A DNA stretch of 64,000 nt from Actomonas sp051209155. Its GTDB lineage: Bacteria > Verrucomicrobiota > Verrucomicrobiia > Opitutales > Opitutaceae. Of this stretch, positions 14,919 to 23,654 are shown piece by piece. The stretch is from the NCBI GenBank assembly GCA_051209155.1, contig JBPJGB010000002.1; one strand, 5' to 3'. A model generated the notes under the pieces. The model was not told where the DNA came from, did no database searches, and was given only the letters and a program-made list of their open reading frames with translations. Both the position numbers and the translations under genes were made by a program. Position 1 is the first letter of the stretch; the number at the start of each line of letters is the position of its first letter.

Positions 14919-16595
14919 TCAGGAGTCGGCGCGCACATTGCACACCACCGACACCTGATTGGTGGACATCTGCGGGCGCACTTTGAGTTTCAGCAGGACG
15001 TCGCGGTAGTTCTTGCGTCGGCCGACGACCTCGTAGTCGCCGGGGGGCAGAGCGACGGTTTCTTCGCGGATCTTACCGAGCATTTGGAAATTGGTGATGC
15101 TTACCCAAGTGCGGGAGTCGGAGAGGAAGGTGATGTTCACCGGGCGGCTGTTGAGCTCGAGCGTCGCGCGGATGCGGGCGACGTCGGGGGTGATCTCGAG
15201 GTAGCCCGGTTTGCTGGCCATGGCTTCGTTGAAGCGGCGAATGGCGCCTTGGAAATCGGCGATGTCGACGAGCTGTTGGGTGAGCTCGACGAGCTTTTCG
15301 TATTCGAGTTTGGCCCGGACGGTTTTGCCGACGCGGATGAGTCCCTCGATGGCATCCTCGTGTTCGGGCTCGAGATCGAGCAGGCGTTCGTAGGCGACAC
15401 GGGCCTCGTCCCACTTGTATTCGCGTTCAAGGTCGTAGGCCTCGGCGAGGGTGTTGTAGACCTGGGCGTCGTGGAACTCGACGCGGGCGTTGGCGAGGGC
15501 GTCTTTGATCTCGTCCTTCTTCGGGTAGACCTCAAGGGCGTCTTCGTAGCGCTCGATGGCGGTGGCCCAATCCTCGGCGGCGGCGGCGGTTTCGGCGGCG
15601 GTCACGAAGCCGTTGAATTGGGCTTCCTTCTGATCGGCCTTGGCGCGGGAGGCGCCCTGTTGGGCGACGGTGGAAAACTGATCGAGGGCAAAGGCTTCCT
15701 CGTAGGCCGCGATGGCGGTGTCGTAGTCGGCGACGGCCTCGGCGGCCTGGGCAGTTTCGAGCAAGGCGTGAACCTGTTCGATGGTCTTGGCGCGATCGAG
15801 TCCGCGCAGCGCGGTGTCGTTGGCGCTGTCGTAGGTGAGGGCGGCTTGGAAGGCGGATTCGGCGGCCGGTCGATCGCCCTCGGTCAGGGCTTTTTGGCCG
15901 TCCCGAATGTTGTCGGCCACGAAGGTGGCTTTGCGCGACTCGAAGTCCTCGAGGGTGTCTTCGGCGTTGTCGAAAGCCTGCCAGGCGGCGCGGAAGGAGC
16001 CCTGCTCGAGAAGCAGGCGGCCCTCGCCGATCGAGGCGTAGGCGGAGTCGTAGGCGGCGGGATCAAATTGTTTCACGCGCTCGGCGGTGCGCAGGCGGCT
16101 GTAAAGGTCGTCGTAGCGCTTGTTGGCGTTTTGCTGCATCTCGACCGTCTCGGTGAACTCCGCCATCTGGCCGGTCACGCGTTCGAGGGCGGTGGAGGCC
16201 TCGTTGTAGCGCTCGTCCTGAATGAGGCCCTCGGCGGCGATGAAGGCCTTCTCGATGAGCGCGATTTCCTGCAGGAGGTTGGGGTGGTTGGCGGGCAGCT
16301 TGCGGACGCCGGTCAACGTTTGTTTGGCAGTCTCATAGGCCAGTTCGGCCCGACCGCGGCTCACATAGGCGGGCTCCCGCTCGGCTTGCGCGGCGGCGAC
16401 GGCGGCCTCGCTTCCGGGGCCGCCGGGCGGGGCCCGGAAGGAATAGGCCACGGCGAGTCCGGCGACGACCACGGCGATGATCGCGATCGCGGCGAAGAGC
16501 TTGGTGCGGCCGGAGTTATTGGCCTGGGTGGCGCCTTGGTGTGCGGCTGGATTCCAATCAATGACCCGGTGCTTTGGGTTTGGTTTGTCGGACAT
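14919..16595 (-). CDS. Membrane-anchored TPR protein with C-terminal PEGA-like domain
   Basis: A 558-residue bitopic protein: a cytoplasmic N-terminus of about 31 residues, one membrane helix (about 32-52, KLFAAIAIIAVVVAGLAVAY), then a long extracytoplasmic helical region with TPR-like repeats of about 34 residues (for example DYDTAIAAYEEAFALDQ, DWATAIERYEDALEVYP, KWDEARVAYERLLDLEPE). The C-terminal ~70 residues (VNITFLSDSRTWVSITNFQ, ending GDYEVVGRRKNYRDV) look like a PEGA-type beta domain, a module usually found on surface proteins. TPRs suggest assembly of a multiprotein complex. It starts the minus-strand arm that converges on the TolQ/vWA genes, and I infer that it is a scaffold for that system. 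Confidence 0.8.
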   Translation of the reverse strand: MSDKPNPKHRVIDWNPAAHQGATQANNSGRTKLFAAIAIIAVVVAGLAVAYSFRAPPGGPGSEAAVAAAQAEREPAYVSRGRAELAYETAKQTLTGVRKLPANHPNLLQEIALIEKAFIAAEGLIQDERYNEASTALERVTGQMAEFTETVEMQQNANKRYDDLYSRLRTAERVKQFDPAAYDSAYASIGEGRLLLEQGSFRAAWQAFDNAEDTLEDFESRKATFVADNIRDGQKALTEGDRPAAESAFQAALTYDSANDTALRGLDRAKTIEQVHALLETAQAAEAVADYDTAIAAYEEAFALDQFSTVAQQGASRAKADQKEAQFNGFVTAAETAAAAEDWATAIERYEDALEVYPKKDEIKDALANARVEFHDAQVYNTLAEAYDLEREYKWDEARVAYERLLDLEPEHEDAIEGLIRVGKTVRAKLEYEKLVELTQQLVDIADFQGAIRRFNEAMASKPGYLEITPDVARIRATLELNSRPVNITFLSDSRTWVSITNFQMLGKIREETVALPPGDYEVVGRRKNYRDVLLKLKVRPQMSTNQVSVVCNVRADS

Positions 16596-16876
16596 GGTTT
16601 GGTGAAGGGGTGGCTGAGGTAAAAAGCGCGGAGACGGCCTTGGACTGCGGGGCGGAGCGTTTGTTCAGTCGTGGAAGCGAATTTGCACCAAAGCCGATTC
16701 GCGTCGATTTCTCAAGGTGTCGGATGGTTTCAAATCGCGCATGATTTCCCGGAATGTAGCCAGTGCCTTGCCAAAATAGGTGCAGTGGAACATTGATGCG
16801 CGGTTTTTGGTCTTCGGGCCTTCCCGCTTCCCGCTTTCATGTCTTTCGTTTTCCCGTCGCAGGATCGAACCACCCC
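16596..16876. promoter_or_regulatory. Divergent intergenic region
   Basis: This 281-bp spacer lies between the divergent TPR/PEGA-like gene and the M48 protease gene. Both promoters must lie here. An upstream in-frame start at 16763 exists for the protease, but signal-peptide placement argues that 16763-16876 is untranslated. No convincing operator or riboswitch was seen. Confidence 0.35.
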
Positions 16877-17725
16877 ATGACTCGTCGCCGCCCCCGTTTT
16901 TCGTCCCCTCTCTTGCTGGGCCTCCTGGTCGCCGTGCTCGGATTTTCCGGTTGCTACAATGTCCCGGTCACCGGGCGCAACGCCGTCGCGCTGGTGGATG
17001 AGCAGGACGTGAAGGAGAAGGCCCTGGTAGAGTGGGAGCAGATGAAAAAGATGAACAAGATCTCGCGTAACCCGGCGCAGATTCGGGTGGTCAACGAGAT
17101 CGGCGCACGGCTTTCCCGCACCGTTTTTTGGGACGTGCCGCTGGCGGATTGGGAGTTTGTGGTCTTTGACGCTCCGAGCGTGTTGAACGCCTTTGCGCTG
17201 CCGGGCGGCAAGGTCGGCGTGTTTTCCGGCCTCATCAATTTCTGCGACAACGAGGACCAGCTGGCCTCGGTCATCGCCCACGAAATCGCGCACGTCGCGG
17301 CCAAGCACACGCACGAACGTTTCTCCCAAAAGATGCTGCTCTCGCCGCTGGGCACCGCGACCTCGATCGGGGTCGGCGGCGCGATCGGCGGAGTGGGGGT
17401 CTACATGCCGAGCGTCGGCCGGTCGGCCGGTTCGGGGGTGCAGGCCATGACGCAGGCGGCCTTCGATCGGGGCAAGGAGCTGGAGGCCGATGAAATTGGT
17501 CTCAGTTACATGGCCCGGGCGGGCTACGACCCGCGACAGGCTTTGGAACTGCTGATCAAGATGGAGGAAGACCAGGCCGCCAAGGGCGTGACGGGTCCGG
17601 GCGCCTGGTTGGCCAATCATCCGGACTTCCCGGAGCGGCAGATTCGGCTTAACGAACTCCTGCCTGCGGCCATCAAGATCTATGAAGGTGGCGGCGACTC
17701 GGCTAATCCTATCGTCATTGAATAA
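16877..17725 (+). CDS. M48-family metalloprotease lipoprotein (LoiP/YcaL-like)
   Basis: A 282-residue lipoprotein protease. From the ATG at 16877 the signal is RRRPRFSSPLLLGLLVAVL followed by the lipobox FSGC (C26). The peptidase domain carries HEIAH at 135-139 and a downstream ELEADEIGLSYM that provides the third zinc ligand (Glu). A Gly-rich loop (GVGGAIGGVGVYM) lies between them. It resembles the Oma1/LoiP/YcaL type of periplasmic quality-control protease without the BepA-like TPR tail. A start at 16763 would bury the signal peptide 38 residues in. The following TonB-domain gene overlaps its 3' end by 44 nt, so the two are translated from one message. Confidence 0.9.
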   Translation: MTRRRPRFSSPLLLGLLVAVLGFSGCYNVPVTGRNAVALVDEQDVKEKALVEWEQMKKMNKISRNPAQIRVVNEIGARLSRTVFWDVPLADWEFVVFDAPSVLNAFALPGGKVGVFSGLINFCDNEDQLASVIAHEIAHVAAKHTHERFSQKMLLSPLGTATSIGVGGAIGGVGVYMPSVGRSAGSGVQAMTQAAFDRGKELEADEIGLSYMARAGYDPRQALELLIKMEEDQAAKGVTGPGAWLANHPDFPERQIRLNELLPAAIKIYEGGGDSANPIVIE

Positions 17726-18470
17726 TCCCCTTTCACGTTTCCGTGGTCGCTTGGGCGTGCTGCTGGCATGCGCGGCGACGTTGTCGCTTTTTGCCGCCGA
17801 CGATGAGGTGGACCCACCGCGCCTCACGCGGCCGGTCGAGCCCAACTACCCGTCGGACCTGCGCGATGCGGGCGTCGAGGGGCAGGTCGACGTGCATTTC
17901 GTGGTCGACCGTTATGGCGCGGCCAAGGACCCGGAGATCCGTTACGCGACCCACAAGGAGTTTGGCGAAGCGGTGAAGGCGGTGGTGCCGCGCTGGCGTT
18001 TTTCCCCAGCCCGTCGCGACGGCCTGCCGGTCGAGCAGCGTGTGCGTATGCCGGTGCTCTTTGTGGTGCGGCAGAACGACCCCTTGAGCAAATGGGCCGG
18101 TCGCAACGTCTTTCGGAAAATGGAGGACAAACCGCCGGTCGACGCCGATGAGTTGGGCATTTGGCCCGAGCCGGCTGCCTGGATCGAACCGTATTATCCG
18201 CCGCAACTCAACGGCACCGGCAAACGCGGCGAAGTCGTCGTAAGTTTTGTCATCGACGAACATGGCGACGTCGTGAACCCCGAGATCCTCGTCGGTGACG
18301 ATCCGCATTTCATCGCCTCGGCGCTGGCCGCGACCGTGAGCTTGGACTTTTCCCCGCACCTCGATGAGACGACCGGCGAACCCGTGCCGGTCACCATGGC
18401 GGTCTCCTACCACTTCGACGAAAAGAAGCAGCAGCAGTGGGATCGGGCGGTCAGCGAGCCGGACAAGTGA
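17682..18470 (+). CDS. TonB C-terminal-domain protein (two TonB_C-like repeats)
   Basis: A 262-residue exported protein with a hydrophobic segment near residues 24-38 (GVLLACAATLSLFAA). Two TonB C-terminal-like modules follow: about 45-130 (RPVEPNYPSDLRDAGVEGQV, then RWRFSPARRDGLPV) and about 160-250 (PAAWIEPYYPPQLNGTGKRG, then LDFSPHLDETTGEPV). Each has the 'Y-P..L...G..G.V.V.F.V...G' pattern. There is no proline-rich spacer or canonical N-terminal TonB transmembrane anchor, so it is unlikely to be a true TonB; proteins of this kind are common envelope accessories. The start is uncertain: the ATG at 17682 overlaps the protease gene by 44 nt, and a TTG at 17718 would overlap only its last codons. 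Confidence 0.75.
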   Translation: MKVAATRLILSSLNNPLSRFRGRLGVLLACAATLSLFAADDEVDPPRLTRPVEPNYPSDLRDAGVEGQVDVHFVVDRYGAAKDPEIRYATHKEFGEAVKAVVPRWRFSPARRDGLPVEQRVRMPVLFVVRQNDPLSKWAGRNVFRKMEDKPPVDADELGIWPEPAAWIEPYYPPQLNGTGKRGEVVVSFVIDEHGDVVNPEILVGDDPHFIASALAATVSLDFSPHLDETTGEPVPVTMAVSYHFDEKKQQQWDRAVSEPDK

Positions 18471-18570
18471 CGGATCTACGGCGCGCCGGGGCAAAATTGG
18501 GCTGCAGGGTGGACGTCGGGCCAAGGCCCGCGTAGTTTGTAACCCGTTTCATTCCAACCCTGATCGCACG

Positions 18571-19155
18571 ATGATGTCTTCCTTCGCCTCCTCTCTTCGC
18601 TCCGCCGCCCTCGCTGGCGCACTCCTGCTCACCGTCGCCTTGCCGGCCCGGGCCGAATCCCATGGGCATGGTCACGATGAACCCGCCGCAATGGCGCCGG
18701 TCGGCTACAAGGCCATCGCGGTGCTCGTGGCTGGCAACGACTCCGGCGTGAGCGGCACGGTTACGTTTGAACAGACTGAACACGGCGTGCGCGTCGTGGC
18801 CGACGTCAGCGGTCTCACGCCCGGCAAGCATGGTTTCCATGTCCACCAGAAGGGCGACCTCTCCGCCGCCAACCTCACCTCGACGGGTGGTCACTTCAAC
18901 CCGACGGGTCACGACCACGCCGGGCCGGACTCCGCCATGCGCCACGTGGGCGACCTGGGCAACCTTGAGGCCGATGCCAATGGCCATGCCCACGCGGACT
19001 TCGTGGATCCCAAACTCGCGCTGGCGGGCGAGCACTCGATCATCGGCCGCGGCGTGATTGTGCACGCCGGCGAGGATGACCTCACCAGCCAGCCGACGGG
19101 CAACGCCGGTGGACGTGTCGCGGGTGGCGTGATCGGCATCATCGGCACGCCCTGA
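18571..19155 (+). CDS. sodC: Superoxide dismutase, Cu-Zn family
   Basis: A 194-residue exported Cu/Zn SOD: signal peptide about 1-28 (ALAGALLLTVALPARA), a His-rich N-terminal tail (HGHGHD), then the SOD beta-barrel. All metal ligands are present: GFHVHQKGD (H90, H92), GGHFNP (H108, bridging), H116, MRHVGDLGN (H125, D128) and VIVHAGEDD (H165); the active-site Arg is R182 in GGRVAGG. The two cysteines that form the conserved intrasubunit disulfide in most family members are missing: the GDC position is GDL and the ACG position is AGG. It should dismutate superoxide in the periplasm. It is a single gene with about 100 nt of upstream sequence. The start could also be the second Met. Confidence 0.92.
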   Translation: MMSSFASSLRSAALAGALLLTVALPARAESHGHGHDEPAAMAPVGYKAIAVLVAGNDSGVSGTVTFEQTEHGVRVVADVSGLTPGKHGFHVHQKGDLSAANLTSTGGHFNPTGHDHAGPDSAMRHVGDLGNLEADANGHAHADFVDPKLALAGEHSIIGRGVIVHAGEDDLTSQPTGNAGGRVAGGVIGIIGTP

Positions 19156-19242
19156 GCCAGGACCCTATTCCGCGCGCGGTGGCGCAACACGCGACTCGTC
19201 GCTCGACGAACGCGGTGCGGCCCAACACATTGCCCGCACCCC

Positions 19243-20256
19243 ATGGCCGGCCGTTGGCAAACCTACTCCGAAGCCCGACTCCTTGAGACGCGACTCTGTG
19301 ACCTCCCGTTGCGTGTGGATGGCACGGTGGTCGCGGAACGTCGCGACCGACTCTACGAGGAGCTCGCGGCCAAGGACCTCCGGTTCCGCCCGCACTTTTG
19401 GCTGAGTCAGGAATGGTTCACCCCCGACGGGGTGCCGGGTATCGCGGTTCCTTTCTACCTGGCTCACCCGCGACTGGTTCAACTCGAACGGCAGTTCATG
19501 CTCGAGGCCGAGGGATCGACCGAGGCCAACTGCATGCGCATCCTGCGCCACGAGGCGGGGCACGCGATTGACAACGCCTTTCGCCTGCACCGGCGCAAGC
19601 GTTGGCGCGAATTGTTCGGTGCTTTCACCGATCCCTATCCCGACGCCTACCGCCCGCGTCCGGCCAGCAAGCGCTACGTGCATCACCTCAACGGTTGGTA
19701 TGCCCAGGCGCATCCGGCGGAGGACTTCGCCGAGACCTTCGCGGTCTGGCTCACGCCCGGTTACCCGTGGCGCAAGCGCTACGCAGGCTGGCCCGCGTTG
19801 GAGAAGCTGCTTTACGTCGATGAGCTCATGGCCGAACTCGTCGGCCAAACGCCGCCGGTGCGCACGCGTCGGCACATCGAACCGCTCCGCGAGGCCAAGC
19901 TTACGCTGGCGGAGCACTATGAACGCAAGCGCGCGCACTACTCGGTCGAGTGGCCCGGCTACTACGATCGGGATTTGCGACGTATTTTTGACGCGGATAC
20001 GAAGTCCACCAAGCGGCCGGCCGCGTCGGCCTTTCTGCGCGCGCATCGCCGCGAGTTCAGCCGCAAGGTGGCGGAGGCCTCCGGGGTGCCGCCTTATACG
20101 ATCGATCAACTGTTGGTGAACATGACCGAGCGCTGCCGCGTGATGAAGCTGCGCCTGCGCGAATCGCCGACTCGCACCCGCGAACGCATGCTGCTGATGT
20201 TGACCGTGCACACCATGCACGTCGCCCACGCCGGATATTTCCCCATCGCCGTATGA
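19243..20256 (+). CDS. Putative zinc-binding metallopeptidase
   Basis: A 337-residue cytoplasmic-looking protein (no signal peptide) with a gluzincin-like site: HEAGHAID at 103-110 followed about 60 residues later by HPAEDFAETFAVWL, whose Glu residue is a plausible third ligand. The family is annotated as putative zinc-binding metallopeptidase and is often linked with ATP-grasp ligase genes. The next gene, an ATP-grasp enzyme, starts within the stop codon of this one (ATGA overlap), so the two are translationally coupled and probably act together, for example in making or trimming a peptide or amino-acid conjugate. The actual substrate is unknown. The C-terminal part is rich in Arg and His and lacks recognised domains. 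Confidence 0.75.
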   Translation: MAGRWQTYSEARLLETRLCDLPLRVDGTVVAERRDRLYEELAAKDLRFRPHFWLSQEWFTPDGVPGIAVPFYLAHPRLVQLERQFMLEAEGSTEANCMRILRHEAGHAIDNAFRLHRRKRWRELFGAFTDPYPDAYRPRPASKRYVHHLNGWYAQAHPAEDFAETFAVWLTPGYPWRKRYAGWPALEKLLYVDELMAELVGQTPPVRTRRHIEPLREAKLTLAEHYERKRAHYSVEWPGYYDRDLRRIFDADTKSTKRPAASAFLRAHRREFSRKVAEASGVPPYTIDQLLVNMTERCRVMKLRLRESPTRTRERMLLMLTVHTMHVAHAGYFPIAV

Positions 20257-21287
20257 GCAAACGCCGCCATCACCCGCCGCTGCGCATCCTTGCGCTGATG
20301 CACGAGGACCTGGTGCCGCCCGATTCGGTCGAGGGACTCACGGAGCAGCAGATCCAGCCCTTCAAGATGGAGTTCGATGTCATCGCCACGTTGCGGCAGA
20401 TGGGGCACGAGGTGCGGGGCGTCGGCATCTACAGCGACCTCGGCGTGCTGGGCGCGGCGCTGGATGAGTTTCAACCCGACATCGTGTTCAACATGTTGGA
20501 GGAGTTCGCGGGGCAGGTCCTGTTCGACCAGCACTTGGTGAGTTTCCTCGAGCTCAAGCGCGTGCCTTACACGGGCTGCAATCCGCGCGGGCTCACGCTG
20601 TCGCACGACAAGGCGCTGTGTAAGCGCATCCTGGCGCACCACCGGATTCCGGTGCCGGCGTTTGGTGTCTTCCGGCCGGGTCGCAAGGTGAAGCGACCGG
20701 CGCGGCTGAAGTTTCCGCTGCTGGTGAAGTCGCTCATCGACGAAGGCTCGGTCGGCATCTCGCGCGCGTCGGTGGTCAGCGACGACGCGGCGCTGGAGGA
20801 ACGCGTCGCGCTCATCCATCGCCAGTCGGGCAATCCGGCCATCGCCGAGCAATACATCGCCGGGCGCGAGCTCTACATGAGCATCATCGGCAACGAGCGG
20901 CTGAAGACCTTCACGCCCTGGGAGCTGTTCATGCATCGCCTGCCGGAAGGTGCGCCCAACATCGCCACCAGCAAACTCAAGTGGAGCTACGCCCACCAGG
21001 AACAGGTGGGGCTGGAGACGCGTCCGGCCGAGCTCGCGCCGGAGCAGCATCGCCGCATCGTTTCGCTCTCGAAGCGCATTTACCGTGCGTTGTTCCTTTC
21101 TGGATACGCGCGCTTGGACTTTCGCATGTCGGAAGCGGGCGAGTTCTACCTGCTGGAGGCGAACCCCAATCCCTGCCTCGCCTACGGGGAGGACTTTGCC
21201 GAGGGCGTCGAAACGGGCGGTCTCGCTTACGAGGACCTGCTGGACACCATCCTGCGCAACGGCCTGAGCTACCGGCAGCAGTTGTGA
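20253..21287 (+). CDS. ATP-grasp ligase, D-alanine--D-alanine ligase-like
   Basis: A 344-residue ATP-grasp protein resembling D-Ala-D-Ala ligase: an N-terminal Rossmann-like part (LRILALMHEDLVPPDSVEG, DIVFNMLEEFAGQVLFDQHL), a P-loop-like region with KFPLLVKSLIDEGSVGIS, and the Mg-binding FYLLEANPNPCLAY near the C-terminus. It departs from Ddl in its first 60 residues and in the absence of a nearby murC/ftsQ cluster, so it is more likely an amino-acid or peptide ligase for a dedicated product than the cell-wall enzyme. Its start codon overlaps the stop of the metallopeptidase gene. A convergent potassium-channel gene ends 21 nt downstream. Confidence 0.82.
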   Translation: MSKRRHHPPLRILALMHEDLVPPDSVEGLTEQQIQPFKMEFDVIATLRQMGHEVRGVGIYSDLGVLGAALDEFQPDIVFNMLEEFAGQVLFDQHLVSFLELKRVPYTGCNPRGLTLSHDKALCKRILAHHRIPVPAFGVFRPGRKVKRPARLKFPLLVKSLIDEGSVGISRASVVSDDAALEERVALIHRQSGNPAIAEQYIAGRELYMSIIGNERLKTFTPWELFMHRLPEGAPNIATSKLKWSYAHQEQVGLETRPAELAPEQHRRIVSLSKRIYRALFLSGYARLDFRMSEAGEFYLLEANPNPCLAYGEDFAEGVETGGLAYEDLLDTILRNGLSYRQQL

Positions 21288-21308
21288 GGCGCCGCGCGGC
21301 GGGGCGAA

Positions 21309-23015
21309 TCACACGGCGCCGAAGGTGTCGTGGAATTTTTCCTCGGCGGCGACGGAGCCGATGAGCACGAGTTTGCCGCGAGGCGGCAGGATGGCCTGCG
21401 GACCGGGTTGCAGCTCGCGGTGCCCGTCGCGGTCGATGGCCAGGATGGAGCAGCCGGTGAGCGCGGGCACCTGCGAGTCGGCGAGCGTTTGGCCGGCAAG
21501 TGAGCCGGGCACCGGCGCGGTGAACACGCTCACGCCCTCGGCGAGCAGCAGGTTGTCCTCGTCGCGCAGGAAGTTAAAAATCGTGTTCGCGCTCATCGAG
21601 GCGTAGGAGAGCACGAGGTCGGCCCCGGCGCGGTGCAGGCGGGCGACGTTGGGCTCGTGGGTGCAACGGCTGATGATCTGGGTGCGGGGCCGCAGCTTGC
21701 GGTAGAAGATGGTGAGGAAGATGTTGGTGTCGTCGTCGTGGGTGGTGATGACGATCGAGGTCGCGTCGTGCATGCCGGCTTTCACCACGACATCAAACTC
21801 GGCGCCGTCACCGATGTGGGTTTGCTCGGGGAAATGGACCCGGGTCGCGTCGCGCTCGATGATCGACCAGGTGATGTTGCGTTCGTCCAGCGCCCGCGCG
21901 GTGGCCCGGCCAACGCGACCGCCGCCGACGATGACGACGCTGGTTTTCGTCGCCTGGTCCGGGCCGGTGCTCCCGTGCGAATAGAGTGCGTTGTAGGTCG
22001 CGATCTGCGGCACGGTGCCCGCGACGATGAACAGGCTGCCATCGGCGAAGACGAAATCGGGGGTGGGTGGCACCAGGTTGCCGTGATCCCAGACGCCGAC
22101 GACGCTGAGTCCGGTGCTGGCGCGCAGGCCGGAGGAGGCGATGGTTTGGCCGGCGAGGGTGGTGCCGTGGGCGCTGGCTTCGGCGATGACGAGATCGCCG
22201 ATGTTGCCGATGGGTTGGGCGACGGAGGTGCCGGCCAGCACGCGGCGGGAAAGGGCCTGGCCCATCATTTCGTTGAGCGAAAGCAGGTGGGTGACGCCGG
22301 CGAGTTCGAGCACATCGCGGGCCGCGGTGGAGCGAGCCGAGGCGATGATGGGCACCGTCTCAGAGACTTCGCGGACCGAGAAGGTGACGTTGGTGTTGAT
22401 CACGTCACTGAGTGTCGTGACGACCATCGCGGCGCGATCGACCCGCAGGCGGCGGTAGGTGTCGGGATCACTCAGGTCCCCGACAACGACCGGCACATCC
22501 CGGTCGTGCAGCTCAAGGCCCTCGGCTAGGGTGGGGACCAGCGTGTAGTAGGGGTAGTGGTGCTTTTGCAGCAGTCGGGTCAGCAGCTTCGTGGTGGGCC
22601 CGTGCATGGTGAGGATCACGTGGCGCTGGGTCTCGGCGGGGAGTTCCCGCGGCGCGCGGGCGGCCGCCTGGGCCTTCATCCACGGGGCGTAGAAAAATTC
22701 GATGAAGGTGAAGGGGAGCAGCACCAGCAGGAAGATCACGCCGGTGGCCAGCACCACGATGGAGAAGCCGCGGCCCAGGTCGGTGTGGAAGGTGATGTCA
22801 CCGAAGCCGAGGGTGCTCATTACGGTGAGCGTCCAGTAGAACCCGGTGATCCAAGTGTAATGTTGGTCCTCGCGTTCCATCAGCACGTGGAAGAGCACGG
22901 TGAAGATCAGGACCAGCCCGGCGAGGAGCAGCAGCAGTTTGCCCAGGGTCAGCAGGTTGCTGCGACTGGTGCGGCTTTCGAGGAAGGTCGTGAGGACGGA
23001 TCCGAGGGCTTTCAT
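21309..23015 (-). CDS. Potassium channel with two RCK (TrkA-N/TrkA-C) modules
   Basis: A 568-residue protein: membrane helix 1 (about 24-44), pore helix and selectivity filter (TLGFGD, 68-73), helix 2 (about 82-104), then two tandem RCK-type modules. RCK1 begins near 128 (HVILTMHGPTTKLLTRLL), and a TrkA-C-like domain follows (ITIASS.. GLRASTGLSVVGVWD region). RCK2 begins near 350 (SVVIVGGGRVGRATARALDE, with a Rossmann GxGxxG) and ends in another TrkA-C-like domain. One RCK pair per chain allows a tetramer to form the eight-domain gating ring. The first RCK lacks the Gly-rich nucleotide motif seen in the second, so ligand binding may be asymmetric. It resembles MthK/GsuK-type channels in domain content. 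It is a single-gene unit. Confidence 0.92.
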   Translation of the reverse strand: MKALGSVLTTFLESRTSRSNLLTLGKLLLLLAGLVLIFTVLFHVLMEREDQHYTWITGFYWTLTVMSTLGFGDITFHTDLGRGFSIVVLATGVIFLLVLLPFTFIEFFYAPWMKAQAAARAPRELPAETQRHVILTMHGPTTKLLTRLLQKHHYPYYTLVPTLAEGLELHDRDVPVVVGDLSDPDTYRRLRVDRAAMVVTTLSDVINTNVTFSVREVSETVPIIASARSTAARDVLELAGVTHLLSLNEMMGQALSRRVLAGTSVAQPIGNIGDLVIAEASAHGTTLAGQTIASSGLRASTGLSVVGVWDHGNLVPPTPDFVFADGSLFIVAGTVPQIATYNALYSHGSTGPDQATKTSVVIVGGGRVGRATARALDERNITWSIIERDATRVHFPEQTHIGDGAEFDVVVKAGMHDATSIVITTHDDDTNIFLTIFYRKLRPRTQIISRCTHEPNVARLHRAGADLVLSYASMSANTIFNFLRDEDNLLLAEGVSVFTAPVPGSLAGQTLADSQVPALTGCSILAIDRDGHRELQPGPQAILPPRGKLVLIGSVAAEEKFHDTFGAV

Positions 23016-23135
23016 GCGCAGGACGATGCCGGGAGGCGATCGCGAGGTTCAGCAGGCCCGGAACCGGGCGCAACCCTAACCGGAAACCGGTGCGATTGTG
23101 GTTTGCGGCGCGGCCATCGTGACTAGCGTGCGCGG

Positions 23136-23648
23136 ATGGAATCGACTCTTCCTTACGCTCCGCGGGTGCGGGTGCTCGCTGTGGGCGGCACCATCGACAA
23201 GGTCTATTTCGACGCCAAGAGCGACTACGAGATCGGCGAGCCGCAGGCCGGCGCGATCCTGCACGAGGCCGGCGTGAGTTTTGATTTCACGGTCGAGAGT
23301 GTGCTGCGCAAGGACAGTCTGGCGATGACCGATGAGGACCGAGCCTTGGTGCGCGAGCGGGTGGAGGCGGCGCCGGAAAAACACATTCTGATCACGCATG
23401 GCACCGACACGATGACCGACACGGCCAAGGCCCTCGGCGAGCAGACCGACAAGGTCGTGGTGTTCACCGGCTCGATGCTGCCCGCGCGCTTTCGGCAAAA
23501 CGACGCCCTCTTCAACCTCGGTTGTGCGGTGGGCGGGCTGCAGGCGCTGCCGCCTGGCGTTTACATCGCGATGAACGGTTGCCTGTGGCCGGCGCACCGG
23601 GTGCGGAAAAACCGCGACCAAGGGCGCTTTGAGCCGATCGATTCCTAG
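23136..23648 (+). CDS. Asparaginase N-domain protein (short form)
   Basis: A 170-residue protein covering only the N-terminal domain of L-asparaginase: the first catalytic motif LAVGGTIDKVYFD (Thr nucleophile region) and the second, ILITHGTDTMTDTAKAL (Thr-Asp-Lys triad motif), followed by VVFTGSMLPARF. The C-terminal domain of ~330-residue asparaginases, which shapes the neighbouring active site, is missing. The frame closes with a normal stop (TAG) and no C-domain coding follows in another frame, so this is a naturally short family and not a fresh truncation. Both catalytic motifs are intact, but activity on asparagine is doubtful. The gene stands alone, 120 bp from the divergent channel gene. 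Confidence 0.85.
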   Translation: MESTLPYAPRVRVLAVGGTIDKVYFDAKSDYEIGEPQAGAILHEAGVSFDFTVESVLRKDSLAMTDEDRALVRERVEAAPEKHILITHGTDTMTDTAKALGEQTDKVVVFTGSMLPARFRQNDALFNLGCAVGGLQALPPGVYIAMNGCLWPAHRVRKNRDQGRFEPIDS

Positions 23649-23654
23649 CGCGTT

